Below, one piece after another: positions 13,868 to 20,385 of a DNA stretch of 20,385 nt. This stretch comes from Betaproteobacteria bacterium UBA2293 (GTDB lineage Bacteria > Pseudomonadota > Gammaproteobacteria > Burkholderiales > Rhodocyclaceae). The position numbers were made by a program, and so were the translations under genes. The notes under the pieces were generated by a model. It did not search any database, was not told where the DNA came from, and saw only the letters and a program-made list of their open reading frames with translations. Position 1 is the first letter of the stretch, and the number at the start of each line of letters is the position of its first letter. The stretch covers positions 37,132 to 57,516 of the forward strand of contig DDWF01000076.1 of NCBI GenBank assembly GCA_002345845.1. The letters run 5' to 3'.

Positions 13868-16519
13868 ATGCTGGATACAGCGCAATTCGATGCCTATTGC
13901 CATCGGCACGGCATCACCCCCAATGCACGCCTGGTCATCGACCAGGTACGCTCCTCCGACCCTACTCGCCGTGTGCAGAGCGGCACCCACAATGTGGCCT
14001 GTCGCTTCTCCAGCCGGAAGATGGGCTTGGTGATCCAGGCGGAGAGCCACAAGAACGAGCTGCCGGCCGTCATCGGCTGGGAGCACGACAAGCAGACCTA
14101 CGAGTTCTACGACCAGCCGGTCAAGGTCAAGCTTCGCTACACCGGCCGCAACGGCAAAGCCGTCAGCCACCTGGCGACGCCGGATTTCTTCCTGCTCCAG
14201 GAAGGATTTGCCGGTTGGGTCGAGTGCAAGACCGAGGAATGGCTGCAGTCGCGAGCCGCCGAAGGCTCCACGCTCTATGTCCGGGACGGCACCAGCGGCT
14301 GGCGCTGCCCGGCCGGCGAAGAGTATGCGGCCACCGTCGATCTCGGATTCCGGGTCAGATCGTCGTCGGCCACACACTGGATCACGATACGCAATCTGGA
14401 ATTCCTGGCCGATTACCTGGACGAGCGCTGCCCTGCGCCATCGCCTGAAGCGACCCAGCGTGTTCGGGATGCCATGGGCGGACAAGCCTGGATTGTGCTG
14501 AAGGATCTGCTCGGCACGCTCGCGATCGACGACGCCGATGCCATCTACAAGATGATCGCCGATGGTGTTCTCTACGCCCGTCTGGAGGAGGATCTGCTCA
14601 CCGAACCGGAGCGCGCCTACGTCTTCCGTGACAAGGTTGCGGCCGATGCCTATCGTCTGCACCTGGCCTCGCAGACCCAGACCACGTTGCCATCGCTGCG
14701 AACCCTGACCGTCGCCGCCGGCCAGTCGCTGCAGTGGGATGGCCGCGTTTGGCGAATTCTGAACGTCGGCGACCAGGACGTATTCATCGAGGATGAAGAG
14801 CGGGTCATCACCAGCATCGGCCGGAAGATGTTCGAGCAGATGGTCAAGGATGGCGTAATCACCGGCATCCCCGCAGGTGCCGTCATGGAGCGCGACCTGG
14901 CCGAGACGATCGTCCGTCGAGCAAGCCCGGATGATTTTGAACATGCGATGTATCGCTATCGCTGCCTGTTTCCGGAGAGCTCCGATGGTGTTCCGGTCGA
15001 ATCATGCGACCGTGCGCGGCGCAAGTGGCGTGCTCTCTACAAGCGCGGCCAGGAATTGTACGGCTCGGGGCTGCTCGGCCTGATTCCCAAGATCAGCCAG
15101 CGCGGCAATCGCGAGCGCCGCCTCGACGAGGCCGTCATCAAGCTCATGGACGATGTGATCGACGAGCATTACGCCGTAGAGGACGGATGGTCGATCCCTG
15201 CATGTTGGGGGGAAGTGACCAATCGCTGCACTGAGCGCGGCTTGTTGCCCCCCAGCGAGGTGGCATTCCGCGATCAGATTAAGCGGCGCAACCAGCACGA
15301 CCTGGCCGTGGCCCGGGAAGGCGAGAAGGCGGCCTACAGCGATTCCGAGTTCTACTGGTGTATCGATGGTGCAACGCCCCGCCACGGAGAACGCATCTTC
15401 GAGTTCGGCCACATCGACCATACCGAGGTGGATCTCCAGTTCCGTGGTAGCCGCAAGGGTGAAAAGATGGGCAAGGCGTGGTTGTCTGCCCTCATCGACA
15501 CCGCCACCCGCGTAGTCCTGGCCTGGGTACTCCTGTTCGATGCTCCGAGCTATCGCAGTTGCATGGCACTGATCCGCGACTGCATCGCACGCCATGGGCG
15601 GGTTCCGAAAACCATCGTCGTCGACAAGGGACCGGAGTTCCAGAGCATTTATTTCGAGACATTGCTGGCGCGGCTCGAGTGCCACAAAAAGACCCGCCCC
15701 GGCAGCAAGCCGCGTTTCGGTAGCCTCATCGAGCGCTTTTTCGGCATGAACAACCAGCAGTTCGTCCACTGTCTGCGCGGCAACAACGTCGCCCTGCAGA
15801 AACCGCGGTCGATGTCGAATTCGCACGATCCCCGCGAGCTTGCGGTGTGGACGCTGCCGGAATTCCGGGAAGCGTTCGACGGCTATCTCGACAAGGTGTA
15901 TGGCGAGATGGAGCACTCGGCCTTGGGTATGTCACCGAAGGAAGCCATGGCGATCAGCCTGGCCCAATCCGGCCTGCGCCGACATGTCCTGATCCCCAAC
16001 ACCCGGGATCTCGCGATCCTGTGCTTGCCCTCCACGCCAAAGGGGACGGCCAAGATCGATCCCGGCCGCGGCGTGAAGATCGGTTACATCTACTACTGGT
16101 GCCCGGCCTTCAAGGATCCCAAGCTCGCCCGCACCGATGTCCCCGTCCGCTACGACCCGAACGACAAGTCGATGGCCGTAGCTTGGCTCAAGGACCATTG
16201 GGAGACCTGCGAGTCGGAGTGCGCCAACCTCTTACGCGGCCGTACCGAGAAGGAAATCGACCTGATCACGCAGGAAATCACGGGGCAGAACAAACGCACC
16301 GGCGAACGCCGCACCATCAACGCGGCCCTGATCGCGAAGCACCTGCGTACAACGCGTGCCACCGAGAAGGTCCTGCAGCAACGCCTGCGCGACCAGGAAA
16401 ACCACCCCAAACAACCGGCTGAATCCGGCCTCGATTCCAAACATCGGGTCGGAACCGACCTCGATGCGCTGGAAGAAGCCGTCTGGGGCGACCTCGAAAA
16501 CCGCATCTTTGGAGACTGA
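13868..16519 (+). CDS. tnsAB: TnsA-TnsB fusion transposase
   Basis: An 883-residue protein joining the two strand-processing enzymes of Tn7-like elements. The N-terminal TnsA-like endonuclease (about 40-180) cuts the 5' ends: E64 is a candidate, with D106 in TPDFF and E119/K121 in VECK forming the PD-(D/E)xK site. A middle region of helices probably binds the element ends. The C-terminal TnsB-like DDE integrase (about 505-720) joins the 3' ends: D517 in HIDHT, D586 in VVDKGPEF and E622 in LIERFF, with D-35-E spacing. Having both activities implies cut-and-paste rather than cointegrate transposition. The ATG at 13868 has AAAGGAAA upstream. It is separated by one base from tnsC. Both active sites look intact. 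Fused forms are known in some Tn7-like lineages, but separate proteins are the classic state. Confidence 0.92.
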   Translation: MLDTAQFDAYCHRHGITPNARLVIDQVRSSDPTRRVQSGTHNVACRFSSRKMGLVIQAESHKNELPAVIGWEHDKQTYEFYDQPVKVKLRYTGRNGKAVSHLATPDFFLLQEGFAGWVECKTEEWLQSRAAEGSTLYVRDGTSGWRCPAGEEYAATVDLGFRVRSSSATHWITIRNLEFLADYLDERCPAPSPEATQRVRDAMGGQAWIVLKDLLGTLAIDDADAIYKMIADGVLYARLEEDLLTEPERAYVFRDKVAADAYRLHLASQTQTTLPSLRTLTVAAGQSLQWDGRVWRILNVGDQDVFIEDEERVITSIGRKMFEQMVKDGVITGIPAGAVMERDLAETIVRRASPDDFEHAMYRYRCLFPESSDGVPVESCDRARRKWRALYKRGQELYGSGLLGLIPKISQRGNRERRLDEAVIKLMDDVIDEHYAVEDGWSIPACWGEVTNRCTERGLLPPSEVAFRDQIKRRNQHDLAVAREGEKAAYSDSEFYWCIDGATPRHGERIFEFGHIDHTEVDLQFRGSRKGEKMGKAWLSALIDTATRVVLAWVLLFDAPSYRSCMALIRDCIARHGRVPKTIVVDKGPEFQSIYFETLLARLECHKKTRPGSKPRFGSLIERFFGMNNQQFVHCLRGNNVALQKPRSMSNSHDPRELAVWTLPEFREAFDGYLDKVYGEMEHSALGMSPKEAMAISLAQSGLRRHVLIPNTRDLAILCLPSTPKGTAKIDPGRGVKIGYIYYWCPAFKDPKLARTDVPVRYDPNDKSMAVAWLKDHWETCESECANLLRGRTEKEIDLITQEITGQNKRTGERRTINAALIAKHLRTTRATEKVLQQRLRDQENHPKQPAESGLDSKHRVGTDLDALEEAVWGDLENRIFGD

Positions 16520-16520
16520 C

Positions 16521-17675
16521 ATGAAAAACGTACAAAAACGCCCATTCCCGATCGAACTGCTCGACGCCAGCGCCGAAAAGCGTGTCGAACATTTCCGCAA
16601 GAGCCGTATCGACCATCCCAACCTGGACCGCAGTTTTGAACAGGCGATGTCGGCGATCAATAGCGCCTGTGGCCCGAAGGTGGTCATCGTAACCGGCCCG
16701 ACCGGCGCCGGTAAAACCACTTTGGCCCGGATGATCTACAAGACGTTGCAGGAGCAATATAGCGAACTGAGCAAACAGGATCCGGGTACGGTACCGGTCG
16801 CCGGCTTCAACGCCATTCCGCCCAACGGCAGTTCGTTCAACTGGAAAGACTTCTACATCCGCCTGCTGGAGAAGCATGGCGACGTTCTGACCAACCGGAA
16901 AATGCTCGTGCCACGCCAGCACGATCTTTTCGAAGGGATGTCGGCACCGCTGCCAATCGAGCGGTCCACGACCGAAGCGCTCCGCCGCGCTACGGAGAAA
17001 TGCCTCAAGCATCGCAAGACCAAAGTTCTGATCATCGACGAGGCGCACCACATCCTGATGGTCAACGACCCGAAACGCTTGGAGTTTCAGTTCGAAGCAC
17101 TCAAGTCGCTGACCATCGAATCCGATGTGGTGATCGTTCTGGTCGGCACCTACAAGTTGCTGGCCATTCGCGATCAGAGCGGACAACTGGTCCGTCGCAG
17201 CGAGATCGTCCACTTTCCCCGCTATCGTCTGCAAACCAAGGAGGAGCTTGAGAATTTCACCCACACGCTCAAACAACTCGTCCTCCGACTGCCGCTGCCG
17301 ACTGCACCGGTCATTACCAAGGCAGAGGCCAAGTACTTCTTTGTCAAATCCGGCGGAAGCATCGGCATTTTGAAGGATTGGCTGTCACGTTGCCTGGAAC
17401 ATGCCATTCTCCGTGGGATGGCCACCTTCGACATGGCGTTTGCCGAAGAATTCGCGCTCTCGAACAAGAGCTTGATCACGATCCTCGACGAAGCCATCGA
17501 AGGAGAAATCGCCCTGAAGGACGCCAGCGTCGATGCCGTCAAGGCATTGCTGTACAAGGTCGCAGCCCGTGCCAACCCATTGCCCGCCAGGAAGCCTACG
17601 GCAAATCAAACGGCCAAGGTCGGTGAGCGCAAGCCGAGTCGCGATCGGATCGGGAACGATCATGGCACCCGCTGA
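16521..17675 (+). CDS. tnsC: TnsC/TniB-like AAA+ transposition regulator
   Basis: A 384-residue AAA+ ATPase that, in this family, forms ATP-dependent filaments on DNA, links the target selector to the transposase and carries target immunity. Walker A GPTGAGKT is at 59-66, Walker B with sensor-like IIDEAHH at 171-177, and LVGTYKL followed by a conserved arginine-rich segment comes next. The first 30 residues are polar and may contact the transposase. The ATG at 16521 lies one base after the tnsAB stop with GGAG at 16511-16514. The 3' end overlaps tniQ by 14 bases. The C-terminal about 30 residues are basic and proline-rich, and could be an interaction tail. Confidence 0.9.
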   Translation: MKNVQKRPFPIELLDASAEKRVEHFRKSRIDHPNLDRSFEQAMSAINSACGPKVVIVTGPTGAGKTTLARMIYKTLQEQYSELSKQDPGTVPVAGFNAIPPNGSSFNWKDFYIRLLEKHGDVLTNRKMLVPRQHDLFEGMSAPLPIERSTTEALRRATEKCLKHRKTKVLIIDEAHHILMVNDPKRLEFQFEALKSLTIESDVVIVLVGTYKLLAIRDQSGQLVRRSEIVHFPRYRLQTKEELENFTHTLKQLVLRLPLPTAPVITKAEAKYFFVKSGGSIGILKDWLSRCLEHAILRGMATFDMAFAEEFALSNKSLITILDEAIEGEIALKDASVDAVKALLYKVAARANPLPARKPTANQTAKVGERKPSRDRIGNDHGTR

Positions 17676-19047
17676 TCCCTCGTTCGTACCGGAGGCTGCC
17701 GGCCTCGACAACGGCGACACTATGTCACCCCGGAGCGTGCTGTTTTCTCTGGAGCCGATCGGCATCGGAACACCAACTGCCGAAGGGCTGATTTCCTACA
17801 TCATTCGGTTGGCCGAAGCCTACTCTGTCAGTCCGCGCCGATTGATAAAAGAAGAGTTCGTCAAGTGCTCTCCAGAAATTGGGAAGTGCCTTCAGGCCAG
17901 TCCATTTTTCAACAACAACGCGAGGTGCATCAATGGTCTCCATCGATATAGCGAGATATTCGCAGACATTGTCGAAAAGCTATGCGGCTTGTCTGCAGCG
18001 AAAAACCTAACGCTACTACCACTTAAAGCACTCTTGCCCTTCAATGGGGTTGGTATGAGCGCCCAAAATAGTCGGTGGTGTTCCAGCTGTTATGCCGAGA
18101 TGCGCGAATCCCGGCGACAGCTATATCAGCCGCTAGCATGGTCATTGGACCTCTACCAAGCCTGTCCCAAGCATGGGAAAAGGATGATGGACCGATGCCC
18201 CTCGTGTGACAAACGTCAATACTCGATTCCACGAATACCGCTCATCGGCTATTGCTGTTATTGCGGGACATGGTTGGGAAAGCGACCCGACAAGCCTCTA
18301 CCGGCATCACCTTTTGAATCTTGGATAGCTACTGCGATCGAGAAAATCATCGCTGAACTTCCCAGGCTCGGCAATCTGGCTACTCGCGATCGATTTCTTG
18401 GCCAACTAAACGCAGCCATAATTCAATATGCCAATGGAAGCCGCTCCGATTTGTGCAGGCAAATTGGATTACCGCAAGCAGGGTTCCAGATTTGGATTAC
18501 AAATGAACGACGCCCCACTCTTGCACGCTGGCTGGCAATTTCATATGCATTAGACGTCAATCCGGTCAGATTCTTGGAGGAAGACTTCGCGTCGGTCTCC
18601 AAGAAAGCTGCGCTGCGCCAACTCCCGTGCGCGTTGAGGACCCAAGCCACATGCGCTCGAGTGACGGCAACTCAGCGCCAAGCGATCCAAGCTGAATTGG
18701 ACTGCATTGCGGAGGCAGGGAATGGAGCCATCTCGGTCACTAAGCTGGCAGAAAGGCACCAACTTTCACGCCATCAGCTTCAGGCTCGCTGGCCAGATCA
18801 GTGCCGGAAAATAAGCTCCGATTACAGGAAAGCAGCCGGTACCCGATGGAATGAAGAACTTGCGCGGAGATGCTGCGCCGCCATGGAAACGGTCGATGCA
18901 CTTCTGGAACGTGGCGTCTATCCAAGCCAAAACGTGCTGCGTGGGGCTCTGAAGCGCATCGGACTGTCGTTGGTAAATCCGGCCATACGCGATGCCTGCA
19001 AACAGCAACTCAATACTAGGCTCGGTGAGAACGAGGGGCATTCGTAA
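17662..19047 (+). CDS. tniQ: TniQ/TnsD-like target-site selector
   Basis: A 461-residue TniQ-family protein that directs insertion. The N-terminal TniQ domain (about 28-205) has a zinc-ribbon pattern: C140/C143, C168/H171, C179/C182, C198 or C199 with C201. A helix-turn-helix-like region spans about 260-310 (LCRQIGLPQAGFQIWITN), and a second possible one follows near 345-385. At this length and with DNA-binding C-terminal parts it resembles TnsD rather than the short TniQ proteins of CRISPR-linked elements, so it probably recognises a fixed attachment site. The ATG at 17662 has GGGA upstream and overlaps tnsC; ATG 17722 is an alternative. GC content falls from about 65% to below 50% within the first 70 codons, which suggests the selector was exchanged. 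The target is unknown. Confidence 0.87.
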   Translation: MAPADPSFVPEAAGLDNGDTMSPRSVLFSLEPIGIGTPTAEGLISYIIRLAEAYSVSPRRLIKEEFVKCSPEIGKCLQASPFFNNNARCINGLHRYSEIFADIVEKLCGLSAAKNLTLLPLKALLPFNGVGMSAQNSRWCSSCYAEMRESRRQLYQPLAWSLDLYQACPKHGKRMMDRCPSCDKRQYSIPRIPLIGYCCYCGTWLGKRPDKPLPASPFESWIATAIEKIIAELPRLGNLATRDRFLGQLNAAIIQYANGSRSDLCRQIGLPQAGFQIWITNERRPTLARWLAISYALDVNPVRFLEEDFASVSKKAALRQLPCALRTQATCARVTATQRQAIQAELDCIAEAGNGAISVTKLAERHQLSRHQLQARWPDQCRKISSDYRKAAGTRWNEELARRCCAAMETVDALLERGVYPSQNVLRGALKRIGLSLVNPAIRDACKQQLNTRLGENEGHS

Positions 19048-19089
19048 AGTTTCCATCCATATTTCCGGCGCCAATTCCTGAAAGTTTTT

Positions 19090-19338
19090 ATGCACTGGAC
19101 TTCCATCCTCACTGCGCTTGCCTTGGCTGCGATCTCAGCATTTCTTGTGCATTTCCGAGGCTGGGAGGTGCAGATCGCACTATTGTTTTCGGGCGGAATT
19201 GCCACGGTTCTGATATTGGTTTTGCTTTGCATCTTGATCGCTCTGAGCAGCCCTGAGAAGCGGCAAGGCCTGTTGCGGGAAGTACTCACGGCCATGCGGA
19301 GTGAATTCAATGAATTCCTCCGCTGGTTTCGGATGTGA
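19090..19338 (+). CDS. Small two-helix membrane protein, unknown
   Basis: An 82-residue protein with two hydrophobic segments, about 5-20 and 26-51, followed by a polar, charged tail (residues about 53-82). No family is recognised. It follows tniQ by 42 bases on the same strand and has no strong ribosome-binding sequence. It may be a cargo gene of the transposon or part of the flanking locus. Small membrane proteins are common in defence islands as toxins or pore formers, but nothing in this sequence proves such a role. Confidence 0.5.
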   Translation: MHWTSILTALALAAISAFLVHFRGWEVQIALLFSGGIATVLILVLLCILIALSSPEKRQGLLREVLTAMRSEFNEFLRWFRM

Positions 19339-19411
19339 GTGCCGGTAGATTTGAGCAGTACGCTGGGTACCATGAGCGTCCTGCATAGTTAAAGCCCACG
19401 ACTTTTTCCTA

Positions 19412-19696
19412 ATGCCAACGACACCTTCCACTCCTACGACCTCAGTTCAGCCTCTTGCCGTAGTTCGCCTCAGGCAGGATTTGCCAAGGGGGACTATCGT
19501 CGAAGAGTTGGACGCGAATACGGTACTGGTGGAATTCTCGGATGAAAACGGTCAAACGCTCGAGTCTCAATGCTTGCCGATCGCTTTCCTCAGCAAGTCA
19601 GAGTGGATGCTGAGCCTCCGCACCAGCTTCGATAGCTCCTGCTCCATGCAATTAGAACCGCTCGGCTGCATTATTCGGCTATGCCCCTTGGCATAA
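19412..19696 (+). CDS. Small DUF4926-like protein, unknown role
   Basis: A 94-residue soluble protein. Residues about 14-58 (AVVRLRQDLPRGTIVEEL, then TVLVEFSDENGQTLES) resemble the short beta-barrel DUF4926 family, whose members often sit next to toxin or toxin-antitoxin genes. The resemblance is by eye. No convincing ribosome-binding sequence precedes the ATG. The last 35 residues do not fit the family, and the end overlaps the vgrG promoter's -35 box, so the tail may be a fusion with flanking DNA. No partner gene is adjacent. Confidence 0.45.
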   Translation: MPTTPSTPTTSVQPLAVVRLRQDLPRGTIVEELDANTVLVEFSDENGQTLESQCLPIAFLSKSEWMLSLRTSFDSSCSMQLEPLGCIIRLCPLA

Positions 19697-19717
19697 TTGC
19701 CATCGTCATACTACAAT
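19688..19717 (+). promoter_or_regulatory. Predicted vgrG promoter
   Basis: -35 TTGGCA (19688-19693), an 18-bp spacer and -10 TACAAT (19712-19717) give a good sigma-70 match. The expected start is near 19725, leaving a leader of about 25 bases with AAGG at 19738-19741 before the ATG. The -35 lies within the last codons of the upstream small gene. Confidence 0.55.
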
Positions 19718-19748
19718 CGCCATCCATTTCGCATGGCAAGGTGCAGTG

Positions 19749-20385
19749 ATGTCTCTCCCCTCCCTCGTCGCCGCCTTCCTCTCGCAGCATGCCCGCCTGC
19801 TTGAACTGAAGACGGCGTTGCCGGAAGCGGCACTGCTCGTCGAACGCTTCTCCGGCCGTGAAGCGGTTTCAGAAAACTTTCGCTTCGCCATCGACTGCCT
19901 GTCCACCAATGCCCATTTCGACCTGAAGACGCTCATCGGCGAAGAGGTGACCCTGCGTCTGCTGCAGGCCGACGGCAGCAAACGCTCCTGGCACGGTTAC
20001 GTCACCGATGCCCTGCAGCTCGGCGCCGATGGCGGCCTCGCCCGCTACCGGCTGATCATGGAACCCTGGCTCGCTTTCCTGGAACGCCGCCGCGACAACT
20101 ACCTCTTCCAGGACAAGACCGTCCTCGACATTCTCACTCAGATTTTCACCGATTACCCGCAGGCCAGCTGGAGCAGTCAGGTCACCCAGAAGCTCCGCAC
20201 CTACAGCGTCGCCACCCAATACCGCGAGACCGACCTCGCCTTCATCACCCGCCTGCTGGCCGAAGAAGGCCTCTCCTTCCGCTACGAACACAACCAGGCC
20301 GCCGAAGCCGGGGACGCCCCGCAGGAAGCCCCCTTGGGGGGTGAAGCCAACCACGCCCGCCATCAACTGATCATCTTCGACCGCG
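19749..20385 (+). CDS. vgrG: Type VI secretion spike protein VgrG, 5' part
   Basis: The first 212 codons of a VgrG, which runs off the window. VgrG trimers form the spike of the type VI secretion needle and carry effectors. The gp27-like base is recognisable: ENFRFAID, the strand LIGEEVTLRL, HGYVTDALQLG, then the family-typical PWLAFLERRRDNYLFQDK and RETDLAFITRLLAEEGLSF. The ATG at 19749 has AAGG seven bases upstream. GC content and codon use return to the core level, so this marks the right flank. The stretch after residue 180 (AAEAGDAPQEAPLGGEAN) is a loop often variable in this family. Whether an effector gene follows cannot be seen. Confidence 0.92.
   Translation, partial: MSLPSLVAAFLSQHARLLELKTALPEAALLVERFSGREAVSENFRFAIDCLSTNAHFDLKTLIGEEVTLRLLQADGSKRSWHGYVTDALQLGADGGLARYRLIMEPWLAFLERRRDNYLFQDKTVLDILTQIFTDYPQASWSSQVTQKLRTYSVATQYRETDLAFITRLLAEEGLSFRYEHNQAAEAGDAPQEAPLGGEANHARHQLIIFDR

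Larger units (their letters stand above)
13868..19047 (+). mobile_element. Tn7-like transposition module (tnsAB-tnsC-tniQ)
   Basis: Three tightly spaced plus-strand genes encode a TnsA-TnsB fusion, a TnsC-like ATPase and a TniQ/TnsD target selector, the core of a Tn7-like element. The span given covers only the genes. In Tn7 the right end lies just upstream of tnsA and cargo follows the selector. By that rule one end would lie in 13390-13867 and the other between 19048 and about 19700. If cargo also lies upstream of tnsAB, the element may start near the comEC break at 4709. Terminal repeats and target duplications could not be fixed by eye. No TnsE, Cas genes or CRISPR array are present. Confidence 0.85.

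Noticed and set aside
13730..14944. 404-codon minus-strand frame upstream of and across tnsAB
   Set aside because: It is antisense to the TnsA domain, which has clear catalytic motifs. The antisense product has no recognisable domain.
17533..17661. Earlier start for tniQ giving 504 residues
   Set aside because: It would overlap tnsC by more than 140 bases, and the extension is the alternative-frame translation of tnsC.
1..20385. CRISPR array or crRNA-guided transposon
   Set aside because: No regularly spaced 25-40 base repeats and no Cas proteins were seen. The selector is TnsD-sized.

Overview
The window looks like a piece of a betaproteobacterial chromosome, most likely a Rhodocyclales-type organism. 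This is inferred from high-GC core genes, a FixL/FixJ-type two-component pair, a comEC locus and a type VI secretion vgrG. It is interrupted by about 15 kb of accessory DNA of lower and uneven GC content.

Left flank (1-4708): a membrane PAS histidine kinase and a FixJ/NarL-type response regulator form a translationally coupled pair on the plus strand, with a perfect palindrome upstream. Convergent to them, on the minus strand, lie two coupled alpha/beta hydrolases. Upstream of these is the C-terminal end of ComEC (metallo-beta-lactamase-fold domain). Its N-terminal competence and permease part is missing: the comEC frame stops being open at 4708, where the accessory DNA begins.

Accessory region A (4709-9885): a short junction with hairpins and direct repeats is followed by a WYL repressor of the BrxR/CapW type (minus). 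It is divergent from a large N6-adenine DNA methyltransferase and a small PD-(D/E)xK nuclease-like protein (plus). Two perfect palindromes fill the divergent promoter region and overlap the predicted promoters. This looks like a repressor-controlled restriction-modification-like defence module.

Accessory region B (10131-13389, minus): a Septu-like pair, an ABC-type ATPase (PtuA-like) plus an HNH endonuclease (PtuB-like), preceded by an unknown gene in the same apparent operon. A run of eight G lies exactly at the 5' end of the ATPase frame. One G fewer would join an upstream ATG to the ATPase.

Accessory region C (13390-19047): a hairpin-rich intergenic stretch, then a compact Tn7-like transposition operon. 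It encodes a TnsA-TnsB fusion (nuclease plus DDE transposase), a TnsC-like AAA+ ATPase and a TnsD-like TniQ target selector. GC content drops sharply inside the 5' part of tniQ, which suggests a swapped selector module. No Cas genes, CRISPR array or TnsE are visible. Two small genes of unknown role follow.

Right flank (19688-20385): a consensus-like promoter and the first 212 codons of vgrG, which runs off the window. The transposon ends were not found with confidence. The defence genes could be its cargo (with one end near the comEC break) or belong to a separate island next to a compact transposon.
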